From the NCBI GenBank assembly GCA_024082115.1, contig JAMRYE010000010.1, positions 1,116,001 to 1,180,000 of the forward strand: a stretch of 64,000 nucleotides of DNA. The letters run 5' to 3'. The number at the start of each line of letters is the position of its first letter. Positions within the stretch are counted from its first letter, which is position 1. The notes under the pieces were generated by a model, which made no database searches, was not told the DNA's origin, and was given only the letters and a program-made list of their open reading frames with translations. Positions 11,091-22,201 of the stretch are shown here, piece after piece. The DNA comes from Rhinocladiella similis (taxonomy: Eukaryota; Ascomycota; Eurotiomycetes; Chaetothyriales; Herpotrichiellaceae). The position numbers and the translations under genes are program-made.

Positions 11091-11984
11091 ATGGCTTCCT
11101 ATCTTTCGTACTTCACGTCCAATTCATCAAGCGCTCCCCCTACAGCCCACGGTTCGAGTACGCCCAACCCTAGTTCGACATGGACAAGTACCTTCTCGTC
11201 CAGATTTGCCAACCTACGCAAGGCTTTGACGAAGGACTCTGAGGAAGATGACCCAGACAACGAGGACTGCTCGCACATCTCGAATGTTCTCCGGGCTTAC
11301 TATGCAGAGAAAGGACGCCCGCTGCCTGAATGGCTACCCCCTGATCCAAAAAAGCCCGTTGCTGCTCCTCAGCTGCAAGGCTCGTACGGGCAGTATGGGA
11401 ATGTCTACGGCTCGCAATTCAACAACCAGCAAGTCCACTCGAGAGGTTCATCGGGTGGGAGAGGAGGTGGACTTTCAGATCTCTGGGATTCTGCACCTGC
11501 ACCAGCTGCGCCTCCTGGCCAAAGTCTCAGGGCTGCCCGTCCAACACCACATTCTTTACGTTCGAACGAATCGGCGAGGTCACAGTCCAGTGGCAGCAGT
11601 CAAGCAGCATCCTTCGGGGCAACGGCGCCAATTGTCCGGCCCCTTCCCAGTCAAAGAGCAGGAAGCTACCAAACAAACCCCACTGCAAATTCCCAGGCCC
11701 TGGGATCTCGAGATAGGCTGCGGGCGCGGTTACAAGGAGGTAGCAGTGGTAGAAGCAGTCCAGCGGGAGGTATGAGCGGAGCTCAATCGTCCCACGGTTC
11801 TTCGGGCGGGAATCTTAGTACTCAAGACCGCAGCGGATCCACGCAGCCCTATATTTCAGCTTCACAGCCCTGGTCAACGGGCGGCGACGCACATGGGTAC
11901 AATGGTGGCTACACCAGTGCAGGTCTTCCATCGTCGCCTTATGGTAACCAAGACCATCGACAGCGCCCTGGAGGCCCGAGATGA
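11091..11984 (+). CDS. Mso1-like Sec1-binding protein
   Basis: A 297-residue product from the ATG at 11091; an in-frame ATG at 10902 would add 63 residues that look unlike protein, so the shorter form (MASYLSYF) is preferred. Seen: an N-terminal segment of about 80 residues with STWTSTFSSRFANLRK, an acidic stretch, then HISNVLRAYYAEKGRPLPEW and a short proline segment (LPPDPKKP). This order fits the Sec1-binding region of fungal Mso1 proteins. The rest is a Ser/Gly/Gln-rich disordered tail with RDRLRARLQGG. Family knowledge: Mso1 binds the SM protein Sec1 and helps SNARE assembly in exocytosis. The assignment rests on the N-terminal block only. Confidence 0.7.
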   Translation: MASYLSYFTSNSSSAPPTAHGSSTPNPSSTWTSTFSSRFANLRKALTKDSEEDDPDNEDCSHISNVLRAYYAEKGRPLPEWLPPDPKKPVAAPQLQGSYGQYGNVYGSQFNNQQVHSRGSSGGRGGGLSDLWDSAPAPAAPPGQSLRAARPTPHSLRSNESARSQSSGSSQAASFGATAPIVRPLPSQRAGSYQTNPTANSQALGSRDRLRARLQGGSSGRSSPAGGMSGAQSSHGSSGGNLSTQDRSGSTQPYISASQPWSTGGDAHGYNGGYTSAGLPSSPYGNQDHRQRPGGPR

Positions 11985-13585
11985 AAGCGTATGATCCGAT
12001 TGTGTAATCACAAACACGGCCTCAAAATAAAAGAAAGCGGTACCTTGGATGTGGGTCGCGTGAGAACTCTGGCAACCGTCTGCGGTCTCGGATGTGCCGT
12101 TGGCCCCTCATGGAAACTTATTCATGCAGACAATGACCAAGTTCTGTACGCCGGAGAGATGTCGCATGTTCTCTGTATCTTGCCAATGGTTGATGCCAAG
12201 AGTGTCAAGAAGCTACCAGTGCCCTCACAAAGTCCTTTTGTCTAGCCTGAAGACGAGCCCCTTTCGGGCCGTTCCAGCCTCGCCCATGAGACCAATTCAC
12301 GCGCCCATGAGACCCTCTATAAACGAGGGGAGCTTATCGGCGGATCTGGCGGAGTGAAGTTCGGCTATCTCATGGACTCCGCTAGAGTATACGAGCAAAC
12401 AAGGGAAACATGTGGCTGACACCAATAAGCCCTTGGCCGGGAACTTTGGCAACCGGAATCTTAGGCCACAGGGGCTTGGACACAGGGCTGAAGCAACGCA
12501 AGTCTTGGGGAACCACACAGAAGACAAGAATACATACAACCTCGAGAAGGGAATTTGGAAACTGGTGGTTTGACACAGCCTCACAGGTCAGAGGCTGAGG
12601 CGACACCAATCTCGAAGTAGCATGGTGTCATTCACCCTGCTTACTCATCGCCGAGAGCTAGCCTATTGACGACTTGACTGATCACATGTCATCACTTGTG
12701 TGGCGGCATCGTCCAACGCAAGGCCCAGGTTCGATACGCCCACCTCCTCCGGAATCACGATCGATCCGTCTGCGGACTACAACAATGGCCAAGGGCTTTA
12801 ACTCGCAAAGTCCGACCATGAGTAAGGTCGCCCTCGTTCTCCTAATTCCGACTATGCCCCGACACGCACCTCTCGGCTAAACGTGGCTCGCTCCCACACT
12901 GCTGCTGTTCGGTCTAGCTTCCCCGGCCCCCACTTGGCATTCTGGCAAGTACCTCGCCAATACTCCGTACCTTGGCCGTCTACAGTATGATGTCGAATTC
13001 TTCGTCAGATGCTGGCCCGCTCGTACGTGGATGTCATGCTCGGAAACACCTAGAGCTACCCATTACATGATTTGAGGCTGAGAACTTGAGGTTTCATTGT
13101 TCTCCAGGGCCAAAGGAGACCAGCTCTGAGCTCCGTAACAGCGTCCGGATGATGACAATACCGCGCCTTGGGGTGGCGTGGATACCGACGAGCAAAGACA
13201 AGTGACCCCCAAACGACAATCCTTTTCCGCACTTGTCATGGCGCAGGCGAAATGTGTATGGAGAAGCTTGATGCCAGAACAGCATTTGCCCGGCAAATCC
13301 CTAGATAATACATCTGGGGAACCAAATGTGTCAGCCCTATCTCTTTACTTTGAACCGTCACATTCGTTCACCTCCATACACTGCTACATGACTTCCCATC
13401 GTGGTGTCTGGCACTGAATGTCTAGTTCGGCGGTCTTACTAAGTCTTTGCAGCCCCCTTTCTGACCTGGCAACTCCTGTCTTCTTTCGTTGCTGCTTCAT
13501 ACATATAGTGCCTTATATCATCACGATTATTCAAGCCAACCAATTCTTCGCAACCCCGAGGCGTGCCACTTGAGTTTTGCTGTTT
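11985..13585. other. Intergenic, no supported gene; short direct repeat
   Basis: About 1.6 kb. Two copies of the 13-mer CGCCCATGAGACC lie at 12281-12293 and 12302-12314, with TATAA just after at about 12318. No frame here has motifs or credible splice partners. Confidence 0.4.
12281..12314. repeat. Short direct repeat (13-mer, two copies)
   Basis: The word CGCCCATGAGACC occurs at 12281 and again at 12302, a 21-base period. No function is evident; it could be a regulatory site or chance. Confidence 0.5.
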
Positions 13586-14673
13586 ATGGACGACAAGCAC
13601 CGGAATGCCTCGAACGACCCCCAATCTTCGCAAAACTCACGGAGACCATCAGCTCATCATCGGACAGGCGAAGGGACACGTCAAGTCACGCAATCTTCTC
13701 ACCCTGCCAGTCGCACTTCTTCTACTCCCTTTGCCCCTTCTTTAAATGCCTTTTCATCCTCCGACCCTCAAGAGGAAAAGTCAACAATCCGAAGACCAAC
13801 AACTTCATTTCAAGTACCGATATCGACTCAGGGTAACACTATGTCGCGACAAACATCTGGGAACGCGGGTCGATCACAGCACTATCAACTGGTCTCTCCT
13901 GGCACTCCAGCTGATCCTCGCACCATGAGCCAAGTCAGTCCAGGTTTCGTTTTTGTAATATTCCTATGTTTGCGAGTTTTGCGTTGCCCTGTTCTGTTCA
14001 TTTCATGTTCATTTCTCCTTCTCCGGTCTTGCCGTCTTCGAGCGTTTGGGTTCTGCAGATGTAGTTCAAATGCTTGAATGTTTTCGCGCACTCCACTCTG
14101 CGAAGCCACACGATATCTAACAAGGACTACAGAACAACAAAGACCAGTTGATCCAATCGCTACGAACGCACCGTGTCAACACCATTACTGAACTACGTCG
14201 CATCGAGAAGATATTTGCCTATCTCGATTCTGCGGAGGTCACAGAGCCCATGACAACTGCATGGGCCCATTATGTCAACTCCAACAACCTCCTCAATGAA
14301 TTGAGAGGTCTCACTCGAACCTACCCATTCAGTTCTGAGTGCCTTGACGAGGCGAAATCTTTGGTGGTGCGAGACCCAAACAGTGTTCGCAGCTGGAACT
14401 ATTGCTGGTTGGTGCTGGTGAAGATGGAGAGAGAGTAAGCACTATGTCGCGATCTGCTAACATCAGTCGCTCGAACGCTGACCTCTCGGACACAGAAACC
14501 TCGTCACCAAGCATGCTCGAGCTCTTGCGTCGAAGGCAAGCACATGGGGCGGCCGCCGGCCTACCGCCGCCGAGTTTGACAAGCTTGTCAATGCATGTGT
14601 GGCAGAATGGACCCGGGCACTCAGGCAGATGCTCAGACATTGGGACAACCCCCCTAGCACGACTGGAAACTAA
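13586..14673 (+). CDS. Hypothetical protein, orphan, three exons
   Basis: Proposed exons 13586-13933, 14133-14434 and 14496-14673 give 275 residues. I do not recognise the family. The first exon is Ser/Thr/Pro-rich and looks disordered. The second and third encode a helix-rich region (about residues 117-270) containing IQSLRTHRVNTITELRR, a conserved-looking AWAHYVNSNNLLNELRG, and a C-terminal AEWTRALRQMLRHW. Splice support: intron 2 is GTAAGC..CAG and joins in frame with no stop until the TAA. Intron 1 has a weaker GTCAGT donor but a good CTAAC branch site and phase agreement. The start is uncertain: the first exon is assigned only because its frame is open. Confidence 0.5.
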
Positions 14674-15374
14674 CCTGACCTCCAAATGGGACGGGCGGTC
14701 TTGGAAGTGTGGCCCATAAGGCATTCTTGAAACATACACTCGCTACACCAATGAGATTCTGCTGGTCTATACGTTCGTTACTAGGGCTTAAGTGCGCCCA
14801 GCTTGCAGCATTTCAGTGGACACAATAGCCTGGCAAGGGAAAGGGGAGCCTTAAAGTGGAGGAGCGGAGCTGGCCTTCGGGTAATGTGCAATTTGGGTTA
14901 ATTCCGACGAGGTTTGGTCTTCTGGCGTTTCTGGCACTTATCGATGCAGGACATCGTTCGACCACGGCGGCAGGCCTAATTAGCGAGGGAGTATGGAGTA
15001 GCAACCCGGGCATGGTACCTGGTGTACATTACCGATGCATTGTGTTTTAATATTAGCACAGATGGGTGAAGATTTCTCAGCACCCGCACAATCCTAGCAC
15101 TGAATCTGCTCGAGATCTACCTAACTTCTACTGGGTAGTTTGTTTGATTACAAGCGCGCAATTGTCCGTGACAGAAATATCCGATGCTCGAGTCTCAGGA
15201 ACGGCCTGATGCCGTGGTACATGCGCGACGTACCTCGAGCTTATCCCAACTTACACGTCGAACAGGAAGGTGCAAAGTAGGGTATACGAAAAGCCGGCAA
15301 GCCATCTACAGCTTTCCCTTGAGTAACGATCCAGACAGGAGATCGATGCTTTCCTCTTTAGGCAGGCTGACGAT

Positions 15375-15776
15375 TTAGTTCCTAGATCTTCTACCCTCCA
15401 AGTTCTCGATCAGACTCTGGTCTGCGAGGCGAGGCTGCGACAAGGGCGTTCGCAACGTCGTGTCCCATAAAACATCAATGCGCTGATGGGCGATGGTGTA
15501 GCGTCCTTTGGAATTGGCCTCGATTCGTTCACACGATGACCGCAGAGTCGCAGCTTTGATACTCGGCCCGATTTCAAGAAGTTGAGCAGGATGCTGGCAA
15601 ATAAAACAGAGATAAGAACAGTCTATGGTCGTCGCAGTGGAGCCATCGTTACTCCATCTACCGCAAAGACTGTGACACACCCTTTCTAGACATTTCCTGA
15701 ATTGTTGAAACACCGTGCGCAGGACGGAGAGTATGTCAACATTGTGCTGTACGCGACGCATGCAGTGCTCGTCCAC
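15375..15776 (-). pseudogene. Possible gene remnant, Cys-containing C-terminal fragment
   Basis: A 133-codon minus-strand frame containing LRTVFQQFRKCLERVCHSLC, then a Cys pair in CSYLCFIC and a helix-like end. The arrangement faintly resembles the regulatory domain of AflR-type Zn2Cys6 factors, but I see no zinc cluster upstream and no splice path linking it to the other minus-strand frames. It may be a remnant or chance. Confidence 0.2.
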
Positions 15777-16633
15777 GGCCGTCGATCGATTTCTTAGACG
15801 TCGGTGTTTTGTGGCTCGGGAAATGGAGTCCGACTTGCAGTTCGAGATGATCTGCGGCAGTCATTGAGGGCAGCTGGCTAGGAGTGATCTGCTGCTCACA
15901 GAAACCTCCCCGGACCATCAGAACATCAATCTCATTCACCAAACCAGCCATAACATTGAACGACACGACTGGGGCCAGACCTCTGCCGCATCTAGTAGCA
16001 CGTCACGTTGGCCGGACTGGCGCGTGGCGCTGACAGTACCTGATCCAAGTCAAGTGCCAGGAGACAAACTGAGTGTAGTTCTGATCCAAGGGGGGTGTGG
16101 TGCGTCTTGAGCAGGTTGGTGCGGTACCTGGATGAGTACTCTTTCTCCAGATCATGGCCGATGAGTATGTCGTAGATGTGCCCATCAAGAGCCGAAGTAG
16201 TGGTTCAATAGCCAGTAACAGCAGACTCTTCCCTGCTCTGACAACAACCCACCTCATTTCGCCGTGATATGACGATTACATAACGATGCCTTCCTGCCGT
16301 TACCTCCAAAGGGGGTAAATGCCACACCAAGGTCAGTCTTTATTGATCCATCGTCGGAAACGCTTTCCATCCTTGGAGTGCGACCGCAAAGCGCGAGGAA
16401 GAAGAAAGGTCTGCAATAGGATGGCGTTGGCCGATGCTTTGACACCTGCACTGCAACTCGGGAGTGAGTGGTACGAGAACATTTGAGATATTTCCACCTC
16501 GCCGCCTGGTCATGCACAGGCCACCACGGCCCTATCAGAGTCAGATCGCCAGGCCACGACGAGATCGGACCTCGAAAGTCATGTGTATCGCAGGTATGGG
16601 CTCGAAATACTCGGTGCTGAGAGTGCTAATGAA

Positions 16634-17167
16634 CTAGGTGAATGCAGCTGAATAATCCCGATGAAGGCCAGTCCCAATTAGCAATTCGTCCGCGCCCAAA
16701 TGATTGGAAATCTTCGCCATCGCGTCCTCCACCATCACCACCTCATCGACGAAACCTGAGTCGGCCTCTTCCCCTAAGTAGTGAAGTAGTTCACTCAAGG
16801 ACACGCTATTTGGAATAGGTCCATCAAACGGCCACCCATCCGCATCGCCTCCATCCCTACCCTTCGCCTCTTTAGGCCATCTCGGCTCCAGATCGCCCAA
16901 GTCAACCATGTTGCATTCTTCCGAACTCCTCCCTTCTGCCTCCCGCGACACATGTGGCGGTGGCGTGCATCCTATTGTGCCTGCTGGTGCCTTCGAGACT
17001 ACGATCCAGCAAGTCGCCGCCGAACGGTCTCTCTCGGATCGAGACGCAGATCTCACACTGCGCGGTAGCGGGATGTAATATGGCCACCACCAATGCGTCG
17101 TGCATGGGTCCAAAACGTAATCATCGCGAGAGAAACGTACACCAGCTGACAATGCATGAACACACAA
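16634..17167 (-). other. Unrecognised open frame with protein-like C-terminal half
   Basis: A 177-codon minus-strand frame. From the internal Met at about residue 87 (MVDLGDLEPRWPKEAKG) to the end it reads like protein, with SVSLSELLHYLGEEADSG and a helix-like acidic stretch. No family is recognised. It could be an exon of an unmodelled gene, part of a decayed gene, or an accident. Confidence 0.25.
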
Positions 17168-20030
17168 TGTGAGATCTTAGACTTACAGCTCTTCCACGCG
17201 GGACCATTCCCCCCAACAAGAGGCATGAACTGGCAAGCGGCATGTTATCTCCAACCCAGCACAAGACTACAGTATGCGCCCCATCGCCCAGCACTCTCCT
17301 CCCCCCGCCGGAAGGCTTGATCAAAAGGCCCTTCGCCCTAACGTCGCGGAGTATTGTTTGATGGCCTCGAGACCGTCGTATGATCAACAGTTCCACAGTG
17401 GCCATCCCGTTGGACAGTGTTGCAATATGTCCGTTACCGGGCCAGCCCAACTACTAGAAATGGGTCCTCGTCTCGGTCCATGACGCTCCAATGGATGCTC
17501 CAATCGAGGCTTCTTCATCTTAGGTACAAAGGATGGAACAGTTTTACTCGTCAAAAAGCGCCCTTCAATTCTATTAGGCTTGACCCACTGAGAAAGTGTG
17601 TTGAGGCTTCTCGACAACTCATATGATATGTCTTTGGTCCTATGGACGTGGATTGTTAGCCCAAAGAGTGCACGCCGTCGGTGATACCTTGGGGATCATA
17701 CTTCTAACTACACTCTATGCACCAAATACCAAAGTTAGCATGGTCGGGTGCCACTTCTGCTGGCCTATTGGAGACTTGTCGCCGGTCAAATTGTTCAGGT
17801 CTGGTCAGTGATTCTTGAGAGCTATACAGAAGGTATCAAGTCGCTGGCCTCGCCTTCGCTCGCGGCTGGGAGAGCGACTGCAGAGCATCGGGCTAACCGA
17901 GCATTCTCGTCACAACACTAATGCTCGTCCGGACAACCTGGGCCTTTATTTGGTCAGACGGTCGCAGCCTACTCCCCAAAATGCAACACTCGCCTTGCCA
18001 CGGCGCTATTTTGGTCCCTTTTGACCTTTGCTGGTCGGAGAGAACTTCTCTAGATTGATGCCAGCTCGCATTCGACCTTCCGAATACGATGGCAAGAGTG
18101 TTTGCAAGATAATCATGGGAGGGTGAACCCTTTACTCACTCCAAATTGACCATCGGTGAACCTGTTGCCCAGAAAATGCCGGCAGTTGTTCCTGACCGGT
18201 AGCTATCCGCGGAACCATGGTGGTGGTTGATGCGTATGCTCAACGCAACCAGTTGAGGAATCTAATCAGCGATTGTGACTGCGATGGGAGCAATTTGCAC
18301 AGCAGCGCTTCAGAAAAGAGGCAGACGAACAATTTGATCACTTCCATTGCTGGTGTCCAGCTCGGCCCCTCTACCTGCATCAAGTGGATACCCGTTCGAA
18401 AGGCACTTGCATCTTCTTTCATGAACTAGCTGCACTAGTGCAGCACGATGGGGTTGAGGCAACCCTGGGCCTGGCTTACATATACAGGACGTTTTTGTGA
18501 AGGGATGCTGACCTAAGAACTGGAGACTCCACCAGTGGTTTGATGCAAGTATCATCCACTGCCGGGACCTTTGTTGGGCGAGACAACCCCCTGCATTTTC
18601 GTGGGGGCTCGGTCCGTTTGGGTTCGTTCTTGGGCGCCCAATATGCTCGCCTTTCGAGCTCTGAGCGACTTCTCCTCTGGAGCTAGAGCTGACAATGTAT
18701 CTGTTCGGACCACTGCACGCAGTTTCGCCGATACGAGTACGATATGGGGCATCATACGCAAACACTAACAGGTTGTCCCGAACAATGATAATTGGTCCAT
18801 GGTTGAGCTGTTGTTTTCTGCTCATCGGAGATTCCCAACCACTCTCGCAGCAGGAGTTGTTCGCTCAACCATCAGAAGGAGAGCAGCGATACCTTTTTTG
18901 GTCGATACGACCGGTTCTTTGTAAGTCTTTGGTCCGGTAAATGGGCCCCTCTGGGTTATCATGCAACGGTAAGTCCATGGTGCATAGGTAGGCGTACATG
19001 GTGGTCCGTGAGACACTATATCCCTTTCTGCATATCATTCTGGGGCCCACCTGGCTGGCACATGAACAAAGTACGCGTTCCAGTCGTGCTCTGCTCACGT
19101 TCTAAGCGAGCCCTACTGACCTTCCTTTGACATCCCACCGACGTTCGCCTGCTTGTTGATTGATAGTCTCACTATCTCTGCAGCGAGGTGGTCCTGGAGT
19201 CCGGACTTGAAACCTTGTTTCCACGGTATGACCAACCAGTATGCAGGCGTCAAAATGGGCCTGACGCTGCACCCTTGTTCGAGACTCCGGTACGCTCGTC
19301 GCCTCCTCTACCCTGCATATGCCTGGTCAGAGCAATATCGGTCTCCAGCATCCGAATGAATACTTGCCGCAGTCTGCATGCCTCCTGACGGATACCGCAA
19401 AAGGCATCTCGGGACAAGCAATGTGCGTGTCTTTCCGGGCAATAGCAAGAAAGTTCAAATCTCACCGGTGTGTATGCCCACGCTTGCACTCCCTGGGACG
19501 ATCAACATAAAGGGCACTCATTAGATCGTGGTGGTCCGACCGTTCGTTCCCTTACCGGTTAACCGATATCCCGTATTCCCTTTTCCTCGTACCATGGCAT
19601 GGTCAACGATCATCTATCAACTCCTATCGCTATCCCCTGTACGTTGTTCAACTTAGAGAATGAGGAGGATCCGCCACTCTTGGGGATTCCATGTCCTCCG
19701 GTTTCCGCGGTGTCTAACCCTACCTTCACGAGAATACCCCGAGGGCAAAGTCTACAGTACTCGTTCTTTCGTAGTAGGATGCGCAAGCAGTCGACCGAGT
19801 CAGAGTCAAACTATTCTTCGGAACTATTTTCGCTTTAATTGTTACCACTACGAAAAGAAATGACATTGCCCATGTTCTCTTGGGCTGTTCCTTGGCTCGT
19901 TCATCCTTCCTCGTTTTCCCCATCGAGTCGAAGTTGCGTTCGACCCGAAGAAAAGGCACATCCTCTCTCTAAGCTAACAGTGTTGTATATGTAGACTACC
20001 ATGTGAAACAACGAACGACAAGGGAAGAGG

Positions 20031-20206
20031 CACCTGTATCTGCCTGTATACCTGTGAACCTGTGTACCTGGTAGGTAGGAGCGGGTTGACTCGTGTGAGA
20101 GCTACTACTAGTAATAACCTCGCAAAGCCGGCCCAAGCCATCTGGACCTTTCTGTCCTACTACAAGGCTGCACGACAAAGTGTTAGGTAGGTCAGGTAGG
20201 TACCTG
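20031..20206. repeat. Degenerate simple repeats (CCTGT and AGGT units)
   Basis: Repeated CCTGT(A/G) words occupy about 20031-20072 and their complement-like AGGT words occur at about 20073-20080 and 20184-20202. This is low-complexity intergenic DNA; it is not a telomeric TTAGGG array. Confidence 0.45.
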
Positions 20207-20341
20207 ATATGCAGGATAGAGGATCCCTTTTACGGCAACAAACTCGCTACATTTCATCCATCATGTGTATCATGTGCACACTTTGTGTAGTCGTCATGGC
20301 ATGATGTCCGATGGTGTCGGTGGGCATCTCATGAGATCTGA

Positions 20342-21813
20342 TCATAGATCCCTCAGTTCCAAAGTAGGCAACAAGTCTCCATGAGCCGATCCCTCGTTTT
20401 CACGATCCCAAGCCCATCTCTTGACCAGGTCGGCGTCGAGTTCGCCATCCAGCAACTCGACCACGTGTCGCCCAATGGTGGGCATGAACTTCCAGCCGTG
20501 GAACGACCCGGCCGTGGCGACGTACAGGTCCGCGCAGTGTAGGTGAGAGGTTATGATGAAGTCTTGGTTCGGTGTGACGGCGTCCCTGTTTAGAAGGAGG
20601 GTCAGTGCAAAGATGAAGAGGGATGGATGTGCTTACTAGACCAGGGAAATGGGAAAAGCAGGAAAACAGGAGCGATGGGTGGGCATACCAGCACACTCTA
20701 TACTCGTCAATCTTGACCTTGTCCGCTGCTTCGACGCCGAGGATGCCCCTTTTGACGGTCTCCAAACGATCAATCAGACCCTGGGTGGGGGTGCGTTGGT
20801 CCTGGTCCCTTGTGTCGGGCGGGATGGAGAAGAACTGTCCCGACGCTTCGTGCTTGCATGTGTTTTTGAAGCTTTCGTCACTGCAGAACTTGATCGTGTA
20901 CGGATCGGGGGAGGTCAACGGGGCAGTAAGAGGCATCACTTCTCCTGTTTTTTTCACACCAGGCGAGGTGAGCTTCCGTTAGCATACGCGTTGAGACAAG
21001 TGCCCATGAAGACAACGCATTGATTTGGACATGGCTTATTTCATACCTTGAGTAGTCTTGATGGTGTGAACCGTCACCGGGATCTCTGTGTACTTCTCCC
21101 CTCCTTGCTTGGGGTCGAGGTTCACGATGCCCGTGACGACGGCGGCAGCCACCATTCGTCCGTCGACTTGAAGCTCAGGCCTGTCGGGCGCACTGTCCGC
21201 GAGGAGTTTGGCGGTCCCGGCGCCAGTGCATAGGATGATTCGATCGCCGGCAATGATTTCTCCTGTTTTCGTTTTCGCGCCGGTGACGCCGCCACCGCCG
21301 GCCTCGTCAAACATGAGCGTTTGGACGTCCCCCTCGACGTACTTGACCCCACCCGCTGTTCCTGTTGACAAAGCCCTCGTCGACGCTCTGGAAGTCGGGG
21401 TTTTGGTAGAAGCCGCCGTAGTAGAGCTTCTTGAAGTCTCCGGGCGGGATCAACTCGACGTCCGCCTGTACGCCGAGCGTCTTGTAGTTCTCCACCATTC
21501 GTCGACCTAGGCCCGTGTTGTTGATGTTGATCAGCCCGCTCTCGTGGTAGAAGGGCGAGTACAGCGGGTCGGTGCGCCAGTGGTGGATGGCTTCGAGGGC
21601 TTTGGACATGTAGAAGAGGTCGCCGTAGTTGGCTCGGACGACCTTGTTCCAGTCCCACGACGCCGCGAGCGGACATGGGTACGGAGTCCTGTCGACCAGC
21701 GTGACGTCCGCGGAAGGGTACTTTGTGATCAGGTGGTGGGTGGTCGAGGCTCCAAAGACCCCGGCTCCGATGATCACGTACCGTGCAGGAGGGGCCGCTG
21801 TGGTGGACGGCAT
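20342..21813 (-). pseudogene. FAD-dependent oxidoreductase (sarcosine/fructosyl-amino-acid oxidase-like), frame broken
   Basis: Exons on the minus strand: 21813-21047, 20944-20689 and 20585-20342, joined by GT..AG introns. Family knowledge: DAO-superfamily flavoenzymes oxidise secondary amines or glycated amino acids with FAD and oxygen. Seen: ADP-binding motif VIIGAGVFGAS at about residues 11-21, the LVDRTPYP strand, the family segment ASWDWNKVVRANY, then a NRNSGW block; later TKTGEIIAGDRIILCTGAG; and a C-terminus with ITSHLHCADLYVATAGSFHGW. The fault: residues up to NRNSGW lie in one frame, and GVKYVEGDV onward lie in another, with about 15-18 residues normally between them missing. The first frame stops at 21307. 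There is no room for an intron, because the missing sequence is absent. Either a real deletion has killed the gene or the assembly has lost about 50 bases. Confidence 0.8.
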
Positions 21814-22201
21814 GGCTCGCCCGAGTGCTTCGGAATGGAATCTTTCAAGCCTTGGTCGCCTGGCGAGACGGGTGGGTGGTCGGTCTACAAAACATGAACC
21901 GCCATGATATAAGTCAAGATCTACTGTCCCGTACCGAGTAGAATACGAATTAAGGCCATGATGGTGGTTTTTGTTTTGTTGGACATTTGAGGCTCGACGT
22001 ATCTTCGCGTAGTTTTCTCCTTTCTTCTAACCCCGGTACGAGGACGGAACACAAAAAAACCATGTTTGTCTTTCTCCACGCCAGATGATGATCTGTTCGT
22101 CACCCACTCATGGACTGCTTGGTGGCGTCTGCAGAGTATCAAACGAGGCCTGGGGCCGATTAGATGATATGTCGGTAGGTGCCAACTTCTTTGCTATCTA
22201 T
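21814..22201. other. Intergenic between the oxidase and the regulator
   Basis: About 390 bases with no gene. The upstream regulator would be expected to extend about 100 residues further into this stretch if intact, but no matching coding sequence is visible. Confidence 0.4.

Larger units (their letters stand above)
14674..20341. other. 5.7 kb gene-poor stretch with protein-like fragments
   Basis: No gene model can be supported. Base composition is not AT-rich, so it does not look like RIP-mutated repeat DNA, and no reverse transcriptase, transposase or terminal repeat was seen. Minus-strand frames at 15375-15776 and 16634-17167 read partly like protein (see separate entries). The rest (17.2-20.3 kb) has only short unrelated frames on both strands. 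Confidence 0.45.

Noticed and set aside
12715..12745. AGGTTCGATACGCC resembling a tRNA B box
   Set aside because: Flanks do not pair into a T-arm and no A box or acceptor stem is present.
20031..20206. CCTGT/AGGT runs considered as a telomere or centromere-type repeat
   Set aside because: Units are degenerate and few; not TTAGGG and not a long array.
14674..20341. Transposon or RIP-mutated repeat
   Set aside because: No terminal repeats, transposase or reverse transcriptase motifs, and no AT-rich TpA-biased composition.
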